A model generated the notes under the pieces. It ran no database searches, was not told the DNA's origin, and saw nothing but the letters and a program-made list of their open reading frames with translations. 23,278 nt of DNA from a virus: positions 1 through 23,278 of the IMG/VR virus record IMGVR_UViG_3300010885_009075; one strand, 5' to 3'. A program made the translations under genes and the position numbers. This document shows, piece after piece, positions 1-8,000 of the stretch (position 1 is its first letter; every line of letters begins with the position of its first letter).

Positions 1-564
1 CTCCTCAAAGATTTTCTTTTGCTGGTAATACCAGTTTTGCCAACCTTTTACCTGCTCTACTAATTGGTAGTAGGTTCCGTAGTTTTCAACAACGGTACTG
101 AGTAATTCACTGGCTTTAACTTCTGTGGTGGTTCCAGCAGCACTTGAGGGGCTTGTGGGAACTTCACCTTGACTGGCACTGTTGTGGAGCAAGATTGTAG
201 AACCAGTAAGCTTACACTCACTGTCAAGGTCTTGAGCCACGTATTTGGTAATATATTCAATATCCGCATTGGTTATTTCTTTAACTACTTTTATTTTAGT
301 CAAAACTTTAGTTTCGATTTTTGTATTGGCTTCAGCAGATTTTTGTTCTGCTATAGCCACCTTTTGTTGCATCTCATCTACACGAGCTTGCCACTTGTGC
401 TCAGTTTCTAAGCCACCTATGTAAAAACATACAAAGCATGCTACTGCAAGTGCCATAAGCTGTATGCTACGTATATTTAAAATGCTGGCGCCAATTGCTA
501 AAACGCCACTGGTGACAAAGATTGCATAGAATACCCAATCTGGTAACCAGTTAATTAACCACAT
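1..564 (-). CDS. Rz: i-spanin (Rz-like), two predicted membrane segments; 3' end beyond left edge
   Basis: The frame is open from ATG at 564 to the window edge (188 codons, no in-frame stop), so the C-terminus is missing. The protein is expected to span the periplasm and, with Rz1, fuse inner and outer membranes in the last lysis step. Visible parts: hydrophobic segments at about residues 8-29 and 34-50, separated by a short polar turn; a charged, heptad-like helical region at about 52-110 starting ETEHKWQARVDEMQQK; a Ser/Thr/Ala linker; and a second helical region with ENYGTYYQLVEQVKGWQNW, like the C-terminal helix of Rz proteins. The start overlaps the endolysin stop by 10 nt and has AAGGA six bases upstream. 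Typical i-spanins have one N-terminal membrane anchor, so the second segment is unusual. The embedded Rz1 lipoprotein gene strongly supports the call. Confidence 0.85.
   Translation of the reverse strand, partial: MWLINWLPDWVFYAIFVTSGVLAIGASILNIRSIQLMALAVACFVCFYIGGLETEHKWQARVDEMQQKVAIAEQKSAEANTKIETKVLTKIKVVKEITNADIEYITKYVAQDLDSECKLTGSTILLHNSASQGEVPTSPSSAAGTTTEVKASELLSTVVENYGTYYQLVEQVKGWQNWYYQQKKIFEE
60..269 (-). CDS. Rz1: o-spanin lipoprotein (Rz1-like) nested out of frame inside Rz
   Basis: This 69-residue protein lies wholly within the i-spanin gene in another reading frame, the classic Rz/Rz1 arrangement. It has a basic N-terminus, a hydrophobic stretch at residues 15-24 (LTVSVSLLVL) and a lipobox-like LQSC with the lipidated Cys at residue 27. 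Gln at -2 departs from the consensus; Leu at -3 and Ser at -1 fit. The predicted mature part is 43 residues with eight prolines (FPQAPQ, LEPPQKLKP and others), and proline richness is a hallmark of Rz1. It should be anchored in the outer membrane inner leaflet and bind the periplasmic end of Rz. The ATG at 269 is the only start giving a complete signal peptide. No strong Shine-Dalgarno was noted. The opposite-strand frame in this area is a shadow. Confidence 0.85.
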   Translation of the reverse strand: MRILNILPNTWLKTLTVSVSLLVLQSCSTTVPVKVKFPQAPQVLLEPPQKLKPVNYSVPLLKTTEPTTN

Positions 565-1166
565 AAGATTTCCTTGATACGCTCATAGTGTTCTATGCGA
601 TCTTCTAAGCCCAAATAACCTCCGTTAATACGTTTAGTCATGGTTTTGATATCGCCTGAATCCGCTAAAGTGTTAAGGTCGTTGGTTTCCCAGAACCAGC
701 AAGCCGACTGTACAGCACCTTCAAAAGTTGCTAAATAATCAGGTAACTGATCTATATCACACTCAATTGAATCAGCAAACTGCTGGTAATTATCACGCCC
801 TGTTAACTGAATTAATCCACGACCACAGTAACGCCAACCATCTCCTGACTCTTCCGAACCATTGCCCATACGGTTAGCATACACGCGGTTGGCAATCTTT
901 TCAGGTTGTTTAGCGTACTGCTCGGCTAGCTCTGGTGTAGGAAAATACTTTGGGAATGTTTTTTGTAAACTGGTGGCTTTGTAGTTTAAGTTTTCACGAA
1001 TTGCCTGAAATTGGCCTGACTCGTGCGCGCACTGTGCAAGAAACGCAGCGACACGTTCCGGTGTGTCGATTCCATAGTCTGGTAGTAGCTGTGTGAGGGC
1101 TTGGTGCCATTGTGGAACACAGCCATTACCGGGTAAGATTTGATGTAATTGTTCCAGTGTTAACAT
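555..1166 (-). CDS. Endolysin, GH19 chitinase-like (lysozyme-type) peptidoglycan hydrolase
   Basis: The 203-residue product looks like the single-domain GH19 endolysins of Gram-negative phages, which cut the glycan strands of peptidoglycan. Visible family features: AAFLAQCAHESGQF with the probable catalytic Glu49; YANRMGNG at 96-103; the acidic patch at 104-109; GRGLIQLTGRDNY at 115-127, the family signature; and TKRINGGYLGLEDR near the C-terminus. There is no signal peptide or membrane segment, so export to the cell wall should need a holin. No separate cell-wall-binding domain is present. It starts two bases after the stop of the 41-codon gene upstream and lacks a strong Shine-Dalgarno, suggesting translational coupling. 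It overlaps the Rz start by 10 nt. Together with Rz/Rz1 it forms the lysis cassette. Confidence 0.93.
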   Translation of the reverse strand: MLTLEQLHQILPGNGCVPQWHQALTQLLPDYGIDTPERVAAFLAQCAHESGQFQAIRENLNYKATSLQKTFPKYFPTPELAEQYAKQPEKIANRVYANRMGNGSEESGDGWRYCGRGLIQLTGRDNYQQFADSIECDIDQLPDYLATFEGAVQSACWFWETNDLNTLADSGDIKTMTKRINGGYLGLEDRIEHYERIKEILCG

Positions 1167-1168
1167 AA

Positions 1169-1294
1169 TTAAGTGCTTTCAGTTACTAGTGTACGAGTAG
1201 TATGTACTTCACCTGTTGTTTCATCTAACCAAGATTCACATAACCACAAATTTTCGTTTTCGTCACGGTCGAATACTTCGCCAGTTTTAATCAT
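1169..1294 (-). CDS. Small acidic protein of unknown function, 41 aa
   Basis: I do not recognise a family. The reading frame fills the gap between the 778-residue structural gene and the endolysin almost exactly: its ATG shares a base with the upstream TAA (TAATG), and its TAA ends two bases before the endolysin ATG. A good ribosome site, AAGGGG, lies about 8-9 bases upstream. The product starts MIKTGEVFDRDENENLW and ends TTRTLVTEST. It is acidic, has two Trp and one Cys, and has no signal peptide or membrane segment. Alternating polar/hydrophobic stretches suggest a small beta-hairpin fold, which is inference. Its composition differs from the Thr/Ser/Gly-rich structural proteins next to it. 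It could be a minor virion protein, a lysis-timing factor, or serve mainly to couple endolysin translation to the tail genes. Confidence 0.75.
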   Translation of the reverse strand: MIKTGEVFDRDENENLWLCESWLDETTGEVHTTRTLVTEST

Positions 1295-3630
1295 TATGCT
1301 GACCCCTTTATCATAATAAAGTTCAATGTTGCACCCGAACCCGCTGTTTTAACTCTGATTCTAGCAAAACGGCCTAGTTGATCTACAACAGTTAACAAGT
1401 TATTGGTGTTTGCTGCAGTTGTAATATCTGCACCCACTTGAACCCAGTTAGTGTTATCTGGAGATATTTCTAAGACCAGTACTGGAGCCGTTGTTGTTAC
1501 AGCACCCATTGAAACCATTACTGCTAATGCTCGGCATCCGTCAATAAAGAAAGTTCCAGCAGTTACAGAACTTATAGTGTTAATTACTAATGCACGGTCA
1601 AAAAATTGACGTTGTAGTGGTGCTACTGCATGACTTTGTAATCGGTTTAGGGAACGTGTAAATGACGCACTAGTGCCTGTAATTGTTGGATTTAAACGTA
1701 CACGGTGTCCTGTTAGTGTAATTAATGGACTGCGATATTGTCCTGTGGCAGTAATACGCGGAAAGTGGTAAACGTCATACCAGTTTGTTCCTGTATCATC
1801 AGACTCTTGTAATACATAATCAAGTGTTGGTGTTGTGCCTGACACACCAGTAACAATAATGTTAAACTCTTGTGAAACTGCACCAGATGTAGGAGTAATT
1901 GTAGCACCATTTGCTGTTGTGGTAATTGTACCGCTGGCAGCATCTGCAACAATTGCATTAAGTGCTAGCGATGCACCGCTTACTGTAGTAACTGTAGTTA
2001 TAGTACTAATATTACCGCCGTTAGGTGTAACAGGAACACCACTAAAAGCGTCGGACTTGTTTAGTATTTCAACACGTTCACGTAAGTACTGGTTAATACG
2101 TGCATAAGAAATGCGAATATCGCTACGACGAATTACGGCACCACCGCAATTTGTTGTTGTAAATGCAGTTGGTAGTATGGTACCGCCAATGGGAATAAGT
2201 GTTATGGTAGTTGTAGCAATGTTTGCTACTTTGTAAACACCGTCAACACCTAAATCAGCACCAGCAGTAGCCTCGCGGCAACCGTATACGTTTACATAAT
2301 CGCCAACTGAAACACCAACAGTAGCAGAACTAGATACTAGTGTAAGTTCAGTTGCAGTAACAGCGGCACTTTGTACAGCAGCACCAGCACCAGCACCTGA
2401 AAAACCAGCTGGCAAGTTACCACCTTGAGCACGAGCAACAAAACCACCATAACTTGTTACAGTTGCACTTGTACCACCGTACACAAGTGTAAAAGTTGTT
2501 GATGTTGGTACGGACGCAACTTGAACTGCTGTTGTAATTGGAATAAAATCAGTACCATTACGAATACCAGTAATATAAACAAAATCATTAACAGTTAAAT
2601 TATGCGCACTAGCTGTTGTTATTGTTGCGGTTGTTGTACCTGCTTTTGCAGCAGACACAATTTTAGCTGTGGGTACTGTTAATCCTTTATTGTTGGTAAC
2701 ACGAACACGCAATTTGTATGTTTTTGTTGGCGAAGGTACAACTGTGGTACGGTTAATTCTTGCTGATGGTTGGTTGGTGGTATCTACCGCAGCATCATAA
2801 AAGTTTACGCGATCAGGCTGTAGTAAAAATCTATATTCATTGGTTGGAACGTATGCATAAGTATAAGAAGCAGCAACAAGAGCAACAGAAGCTGTTGAGC
2901 CTATAGTTACTGAGTGGTTACCACTAATAGTACCAGAGGCATATACATCACCACTATCAGCACGCACATAAAATGATGCGTTAGTTGCTGAAGTATTTTC
3001 AAAAATCTCTGAAATACCCTCTACAGCATATCCTAAAGCTGGTCGTACATATAAAAAACCTTGTGTGCTATAAGGACCCACAGTTAGTGATGTTACTGTA
3101 CCACCAGGACCCGCAGTTGCGTATACTTGAGTAGTAGACACCACAGCCGAAACCACCAGTGAAGGATAGTTCATACGACTATCTGAAGTTACGCCATAAA
3201 CACCAATACGTTGACCCACAGATAAATTATGTGGGTTAACAGTATTAATATAAAGTGTAGTTCCATTTGAACCAATAGAAGACAGTGCAAGATCTGCAAC
3301 TGTACTAAGCGGGGTGTCTGTGCTGATTAACTCAATGGCAGTTTCTTGACCTAAAACACGTTGTGATATACCCAGACCAACTGCAGTTTCCAGTGGTCCT
3401 GAGAATGCAGCTTGTGTTACTACGGTAGATTCCGAACCAGATGTTAATGGATCTTTTGAAATTACTAAGTAACTAGCGGCTGCTGCATTACCATCAAGTT
3501 GAACAATATCACCAGTACCCACGGACTGAGTCCAAGTACCGGCGGTATCATAAGTTTTAAACGACTCGCTAAATTGAGTTTGCGTATTTTGGGGTGCTAC
3601 TGTTACACCATTTTGTGAAATTAAACTCAT
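1294..3630 (-). CDS. Large virion structural protein with three inserted beta cassettes (probable tail tip/fibre component)
   Basis: This 778-residue protein is rich in Thr, Ser, Ala and Val, resembles structural proteins of many tailed phages, and probably forms part of the distal tail. The N-terminal part (about 1-115) describes a beta-rich domain. Similar cassettes recur at about 120-182 (NPHNLSVGQRIGVYG), 323-400 (SAHNLTVNDFVYITGI) and 422-500 (VSVGDYVNVYG), matching the common HNL-x-x-G-D-x-V-x-I-x-G module of phage tail proteins. Between them is YRFLLQPDRVNFYDAAVD (264-281), then an LRVRV strand. After the third cassette come the conserved-looking RRSDIRISYARINQYLRERVEI (in two adjoining blocks) and a C-terminal beta-sandwich region about 590-778 that may bind carbohydrate. 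No signal peptide or coiled coil is apparent. The start is set by TAATG overlap with the upstream gene and a strong AGAGGT ribosome site. Confidence 0.8.
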   Translation of the reverse strand: MSLISQNGVTVAPQNTQTQFSESFKTYDTAGTWTQSVGTGDIVQLDGNAAAASYLVISKDPLTSGSESTVVTQAAFSGPLETAVGLGISQRVLGQETAIELISTDTPLSTVADLALSSIGSNGTTLYINTVNPHNLSVGQRIGVYGVTSDSRMNYPSLVVSAVVSTTQVYATAGPGGTVTSLTVGPYSTQGFLYVRPALGYAVEGISEIFENTSATNASFYVRADSGDVYASGTISGNHSVTIGSTASVALVAASYTYAYVPTNEYRFLLQPDRVNFYDAAVDTTNQPSARINRTTVVPSPTKTYKLRVRVTNNKGLTVPTAKIVSAAKAGTTTATITTASAHNLTVNDFVYITGIRNGTDFIPITTAVQVASVPTSTTFTLVYGGTSATVTSYGGFVARAQGGNLPAGFSGAGAGAAVQSAAVTATELTLVSSSATVGVSVGDYVNVYGCREATAGADLGVDGVYKVANIATTTITLIPIGGTILPTAFTTTNCGGAVIRRSDIRISYARINQYLRERVEILNKSDAFSGVPVTPNGGNISTITTVTTVSGASLALNAIVADAASGTITTTANGATITPTSGAVSQEFNIIVTGVSGTTPTLDYVLQESDDTGTNWYDVYHFPRITATGQYRSPLITLTGHRVRLNPTITGTSASFTRSLNRLQSHAVAPLQRQFFDRALVINTISSVTAGTFFIDGCRALAVMVSMGAVTTTAPVLVLEISPDNTNWVQVGADITTAANTNNLLTVVDQLGRFARIRVKTAGSGATLNFIMIKGSA

Positions 3631-3959
3631 TAAGATACCTCTACTGCAGAAATTACAACATCCAGTGAACTAGCCAAACTACTTTGTACACTTATTGCAT
3701 TGCTTTGTGCTACTACCAGTTTACCAGTACTACCAACAACGTCTAGTGCATTACCGGCTGGAATTGTAGCATTTCTAATAAGATAACCAGTTGTAGCACC
3801 TACAGTCATTGTTACGCTAACAGTAACTGGTTGCGTAGTGGTATTGGCAATATTTAGACCAATTACTGTGGATTGAACACCTGTTGTTGTCGGATTATAA
3901 ACTTGGGTTAGGCTAGTACCAATCCCGGTTGTAATTGAATTTTTATAATTTATTGCCAT
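3630..3959 (-). CDS. Small virion structural protein, 109 aa
   Basis: This looks like a small beta-sandwich structural protein common in phage tail regions. The pattern is an N-terminal Asn/Thr-rich strand (YKNSITTGIGTS), a hydrophobic strand VIGLNIANTT at about 33-42, alternating strands around VTVSVTMTV, a short IPAGNALDVV turn, a KLVVAQSNAISVQSS segment and a C-terminal strand. Similar small proteins are usually encoded next to large tail-tip or fibre genes. It lies four bases after the collagen-like fibre gene and its stop overlaps the start of the 778-residue gene (TAATG), so the three are probably translated together. The ribosome site is weak, which fits coupling. The exact position in the virion is not known. 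Confidence 0.72.
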   Translation of the reverse strand: MAINYKNSITTGIGTSLTQVYNPTTTGVQSTVIGLNIANTTTQPVTVSVTMTVGATTGYLIRNATIPAGNALDVVGSTGKLVVAQSNAISVQSSLASSLDVVISAVEVS

Positions 3960-3963
3960 AATA

Positions 3964-4926
3964 TTATCTTGTTAATGAAAGGGCCAAGGCTACTTGGGTT
4001 ATGTCAGTTTTTGCGCTTGAGGGTCCAAAAGAAACTTGAACAGTGGTAAACACACCTGTTGTAGGCGTTGTTGCACCAATAGTAGTAGCATTAATTGTGC
4101 CACCAGTTATTGTTGCTGAGTTAGCGGCTTGTGATGCAATTGTACCTAGTGTTGGTTTATTTGTTAAATCAGTATAACTACCTGTGGTAGCTACAGTGGC
4201 CAGGCTACTAGTATTTGCTTTTAGTGCTAGTGCAGTTGTAATTGTAGTGGCAAAACTAGCATCATTGTTTAATGCAGTAGCAAGTTCATTTAGTGTATCC
4301 AGTGCAGCAGGTGCCGAATTTATTAAACCAGCAATTGCTGTGCCAACATAAGCTTCTGTTGCATAACCAGTTAAACTGGGAATGGTTGGTTTACCAATTA
4401 AATCATTATAACTACCACTAGCAGCTACTGTGGATAATGTTGGTTTGTTAATTAAATCAGTATAACTACCACTACTAGCTGCAGCTGCTAGTGTTGGCTT
4501 GTTTATTAAATCCGTATAACTGCCACTGCCAGCCACTGTGGCTAGTGTTGGTTTATTGGTTAAGTTATTATAATCAGTAGTACCAGCAGCACCTGTTGCA
4601 CCTGTTGCACCTGTTGCACCTGTTGCACCTGTTGCACCTGTTGCACCCTGCAAACCTTGTGGACCTTGAGCACCTTGAGCACCTGTTAAACCCTGTAAAC
4701 CTTGAGGACCGGTGTCACCTTTGGGCAACACAAAGTTTAGTACAGCTGCACTCTGAGTTCCGGTATTGGTTACTTGGGGGGTACTACCACTAGTAACACT
4801 GCCAACACTAACAGTTGCGTATGCTGGACCAACAACACCTTGAATACCCTGTGGACCCTGTATGCCTTGTATGCCTTGTATGCCCTGTGGGCCTTGGGCT
4901 GCTGAAGTTAAATAATATGCTGGCAT
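3964..4926 (-). CDS. Collagen-like tail fibre protein with NKPT repeats
   Basis: The 320-residue protein has a modular fibre layout. Residues 12-34 are a Gly-X-Y stretch ([12 protein letters not shown] and on), followed by a small beta domain at 35-68 (VSVGSVTSG ... LNFVLPKGD) that often precedes collagen segments in phage fibres. A second Gly-X-Y stretch at 70-114 ends in (GAT)n. Then come four tandem units of about 18 residues with [13 protein letters not shown] at about 119-184, a helical [16 protein letters not shown] segment at 210-225 like those in T4-type fibres, another NKPT unit, and [14 protein letters not shown]...GVFTT at 275-296. Such proteins form trimeric fibres. The C-terminal part after GVFTT is only about 25 residues, so a large receptor-binding head is absent. 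The start is supported by AAGGA before ATG at 4926. Confidence 0.82.
   Translation of the reverse strand: MPAYYLTSAAQGPQGIQGIQGIQGPQGIQGVVGPAYATVSVGSVTSGSTPQVTNTGTQSAAVLNFVLPKGDTGPQGLQGLTGAQGAQGPQGLQGATGATGATGATGATGATGAAGTTDYNNLTNKPTLATVAGSGSYTDLINKPTLAAAASSGSYTDLINKPTLSTVAASGSYNDLIGKPTIPSLTGYATEAYVGTAIAGLINSAPAALDTLNELATALNNDASFATTITTALALKANTSSLATVATTGSYTDLTNKPTLGTIASQAANSATITGGTINATTIGATTPTTGVFTTVQVSFGPSSAKTDITQVALALSLTR
4396..4570 (-). repeat. Tandem 54-bp (18-residue) NKPTL...SGSYTDLI repeats in fibre gene
   Basis: Three to four diverged copies of an 18-residue unit ([18 protein letters not shown] and variants) follow directly after the collagen stalk. At DNA level the copies share stretches such as TTAAATCAGTATAACTACCA on the plus strand. 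Related NKPT units occur near 4150-4190 in this gene and at 10188-10290 in another fibre gene. Confidence 0.85.
4590..4643 (-). repeat. Six perfect 9-bp tandem repeats encoding (Gly-Ala-Thr)n
   Basis: On the plus strand CACCTGTTG is repeated six times without a mismatch. On the coding strand this gives Gly-Ala-Thr triplets in the second collagen-like segment of the fibre gene. The unit is a multiple of three, so copy changes would lengthen or shorten the collagen stalk without shifting the frame. Confidence 0.95.
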
Positions 4927-4988
4927 ATTTTTCCTTTATATTTAGTTTTTAAAGGTTGGTAAAGTTGCTGTCTTAACCAAACCAGCCG

Positions 4989-5011
4989 GTTATCACAATA
5001 TTGTTGATAAC
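4989..5011. repeat. Inverted repeat GTTATCA-N9-TGATAAC between two fibre genes
   Basis: Perfect 7-bp arms flank a 9-nt spacer. The repeat begins on the last base of the 1545-codon gene stop (TAG) and sits in the 84-bp gap before the collagen-like fibre gene. It is not followed by a T-run, so it is unlikely to be an intrinsic terminator. It might be an mRNA processing or stabilising stem, or a protein site. Confidence 0.5.
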
Positions 5012-8000
5012 TAGAAAAATGCAAAAAATGCACTAGAAAGGTTTCCGGTAAACAAATAAGATATTGTTGTAGATCCTAGTGGCGATATTGTTAGTTTTCT
5101 TATATTATATGTGTCAACTGAGTAATTTCCTACTATGATATTAGCAGAAGCAGGAGTTATAGAACTTGTGTTTCCAACATAATAATTCTTATTAGTTTTA
5201 AGAATAGGCTGTATACCACTATCAACTGCTGGAGTTATTATTAATTCATTAGATGTAAGCGTTGTACCTCCTGAACTTCCAGGTAATACACTATACTTTG
5301 AAATAATATCGTCAACAGTCAATGTAATTTCTTTAGTATTATTAAGTACAATATTACATACATTATTAGATAATTGTACTATAGTTTTAATTATTGCATT
5401 GTCATTTAATGTAATAGTTGGAGTATTATTAATTATCAATTTATTTATATTTATATAATTTGATAAAACTAAGCTTCCTCCTGTAGCAGACACTGTACCA
5501 TATACATTTGTGGTACTGCCTAGCGGGCCCCCAGAAAAAGTACAACTACTGTTACTATAAAATATTACATTAAAAGTTCCATAAGTAGTGTCTACTGTAC
5601 CATTACATATAAAACTATTGCCAACATTTATATCACCATAAGATGATAAATATGAACTTAGTGTTGCATTACTAGTAATAGTTAAGCTCATAGGCTTACC
5701 ACCAGCATATCCATATTTTACCGTGTCGTAAATAGTTACGTTAGAGTTATTACAAGCATAATCATAAAAACCACCAGCACCATATACCTTTATAGTAGCG
5801 CTACCAGCTTCATGTAGTCCTGGTTTTGTATATCCATAATAAATATTAAAACTTGGATTTGTGGTAGTAACAATATTAACTATTCCATTACTTGCACGAT
5901 TTAAAGTTCCATTTAGTGTGTATGTTCCAGCATAGCCAGTACCCGTTCCAAATGATGTTATTGTGCCAGTTCCAGATAATGTTAAAAGTGTAATTACGCG
6001 TCCAATCGGGTTAGTTTGACCTGGAGTATTAGACAAGGATGAAATAATAGTGCCATAGTTACCATATATTTTAGTAAAAGTTAATACTCCACTACTTACA
6101 GATCCTACTACTAAATCGCTGCTCGTACTGCTTTGGTTAATGTAATACTTTCCAACACCGCCAGTACCGCCCCCACTAGCTGTAGGAATTAATTCACTTA
6201 CATAATATAAAACTGAAGGTTGAGATGAAAGAATGAATTTACTATTTATAGTTAAGGCAGTACCAGTCAAAGATGAAACATCTATAATTGTGCTGAAATC
6301 AACAAGAGTACTTCCAACTACAGTAATTATATTTTGAGCACCCCCACCCTCATTATTTAAAATTTGATATTTTCCATTACCCCCCGTACCACCTCCATTA
6401 CTTGTATCAACTAATGCAACTATTTGATATACAATTTGATCTGGATCACCATAAAGTGTAATATTTGTGCCAACACTAATAGTACTTGGTGTTGATGTAA
6501 TTGACACTAATTGACGAGGAAATGTTGCTGTCAGTGTGCCAGTTACTAGTGTATTTTCAGCCGGCACTACGCTAACAGCACCTGTTGTACTATTATAGTT
6601 ACTAATAGTATATCTTTGTTGTTGTGCCAAATATGCATTTACTAAAGCACCTATGGCCAAAGTTCCGCTTGAGTTTATTTTACTAGTAACAGTTAATGTA
6701 TTGCTTGTTACAGATCCAAGTACATCATTATTTAACCCATAGTCAGTTGGTCCAATAAATTGTGCTGAATATGCACCGATTAATATTGTATGACCATTAT
6801 GGTAGGTCACGTCTAATATATTATAATATCCAGTGTATTTTATATAATCTTGACTATTATTAGGACTAGCTCTGTCAACAAATATATTAAATGCATCAAG
6901 TATACTGCTAGGCGTATAATAATTAGTAACTGTTCTACTATATGTGCTATTTGCTCCTACAGCAACTAAACGTATTGTACCAGAATCAGTATTTTGAGAT
7001 GATATATTCTTTGTTGTACCTGCAATAGATACTACTGCAGTATCAGCTGCACCACCCTCGTTTGTAACATAAATAGTATCGCGATCGTCATGCCAAATGG
7101 TCGATCCAGCAACAGAATATAATGAACCTACTGAAAAATCAGAACCAGTACCACTACCTAAAACAAGATCACCATTAACAGTTAATCTTCCAGTTGTTAC
7201 TGTAGAGGTTCCGGTGCTATAGTAGTAACTACCAGTATCAAATATTATATTAAATACCGATCCAGTTGATCCACCAGTAAAGTTTTTACGGGCTGCATTA
7301 GTTCCGCCTCTAAGATACAAGGTTATAACTGATGGTATATTACTTGTAGCGGTTGTAAAAAAATTGGTAAGTGAACTGCTATCAATATAGTCACCATATA
7401 CATAAATAGAACCAGCACTGGCTACAAAAGGTATCCCACTAAAACTTCCAAGATCTAGTGATCTTGTAGTTAATGATGCTAAACCTACAGGAGAAGAACC
7501 AGAAAATTTATAATTTACTTTGCCAGTAGTATCTGTTGGCCCAAGACTGGTAGTACCTGTCCACGTAAACTCAATACCCCAATTTCCACTACCATTTACA
7601 ACTAAAGTTGCTGGCATAGGGTTAGTAGTACTTCTACCATTTACTTGAAATTGATAGTATGAAGTTTCTGCATCATTGGCTGTATAGTATTGAAGGCCTG
7701 CAGCCGTTGAGATATAATATCTATTATTATTAGATAAATCTACAAAAACTTCGTTTTCTATAACAAGAGTATACTGTCCGGCGGCCCACTTATAAATGAG
7801 AGCACTATTGTAGCCTGTTTCAACTGCTGCAACTACATATCTTTTATTAGTAATACCCGTTAGTGGAAAATCATTAATACTATTATAATTTTGTAATGCA
7901 GGAAAACTATTAAACGTAGCATAAGTACTAAATGTGCGAACTCCAACGGAAGGTGTGCCAATTGTACAACCAGAACTAAAACTAATTGTTGTACATACTA

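Noticed and set aside
169-411. Plus-strand open frame opposite the spanin genes
   Set aside because: It lies opposite two well-supported minus-strand genes, has no ribosome site, and its Phe/Leu-rich product is a shadow of the coiled-coil codons.
3895-3925. Promoter inside the 109-residue gene (TTGGTA-17-TATAAT)
   Set aside because: The -35 matches only four of six bases and it lies inside coding sequence in an AT-rich genome, so it is likely chance.
4590-4643. Tandem repeats as a CRISPR array or origin iterons
   Set aside because: The units are 9 bp, contiguous without spacers, and in frame with a Gly-X-Y collagen segment.
4927-5010. Promoter in the gap before the collagen-like fibre gene
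   Set aside because: No TATAAT-like -10 with a matching -35 was found on the minus strand; only the hairpin and an AAGGA ribosome site are visible.
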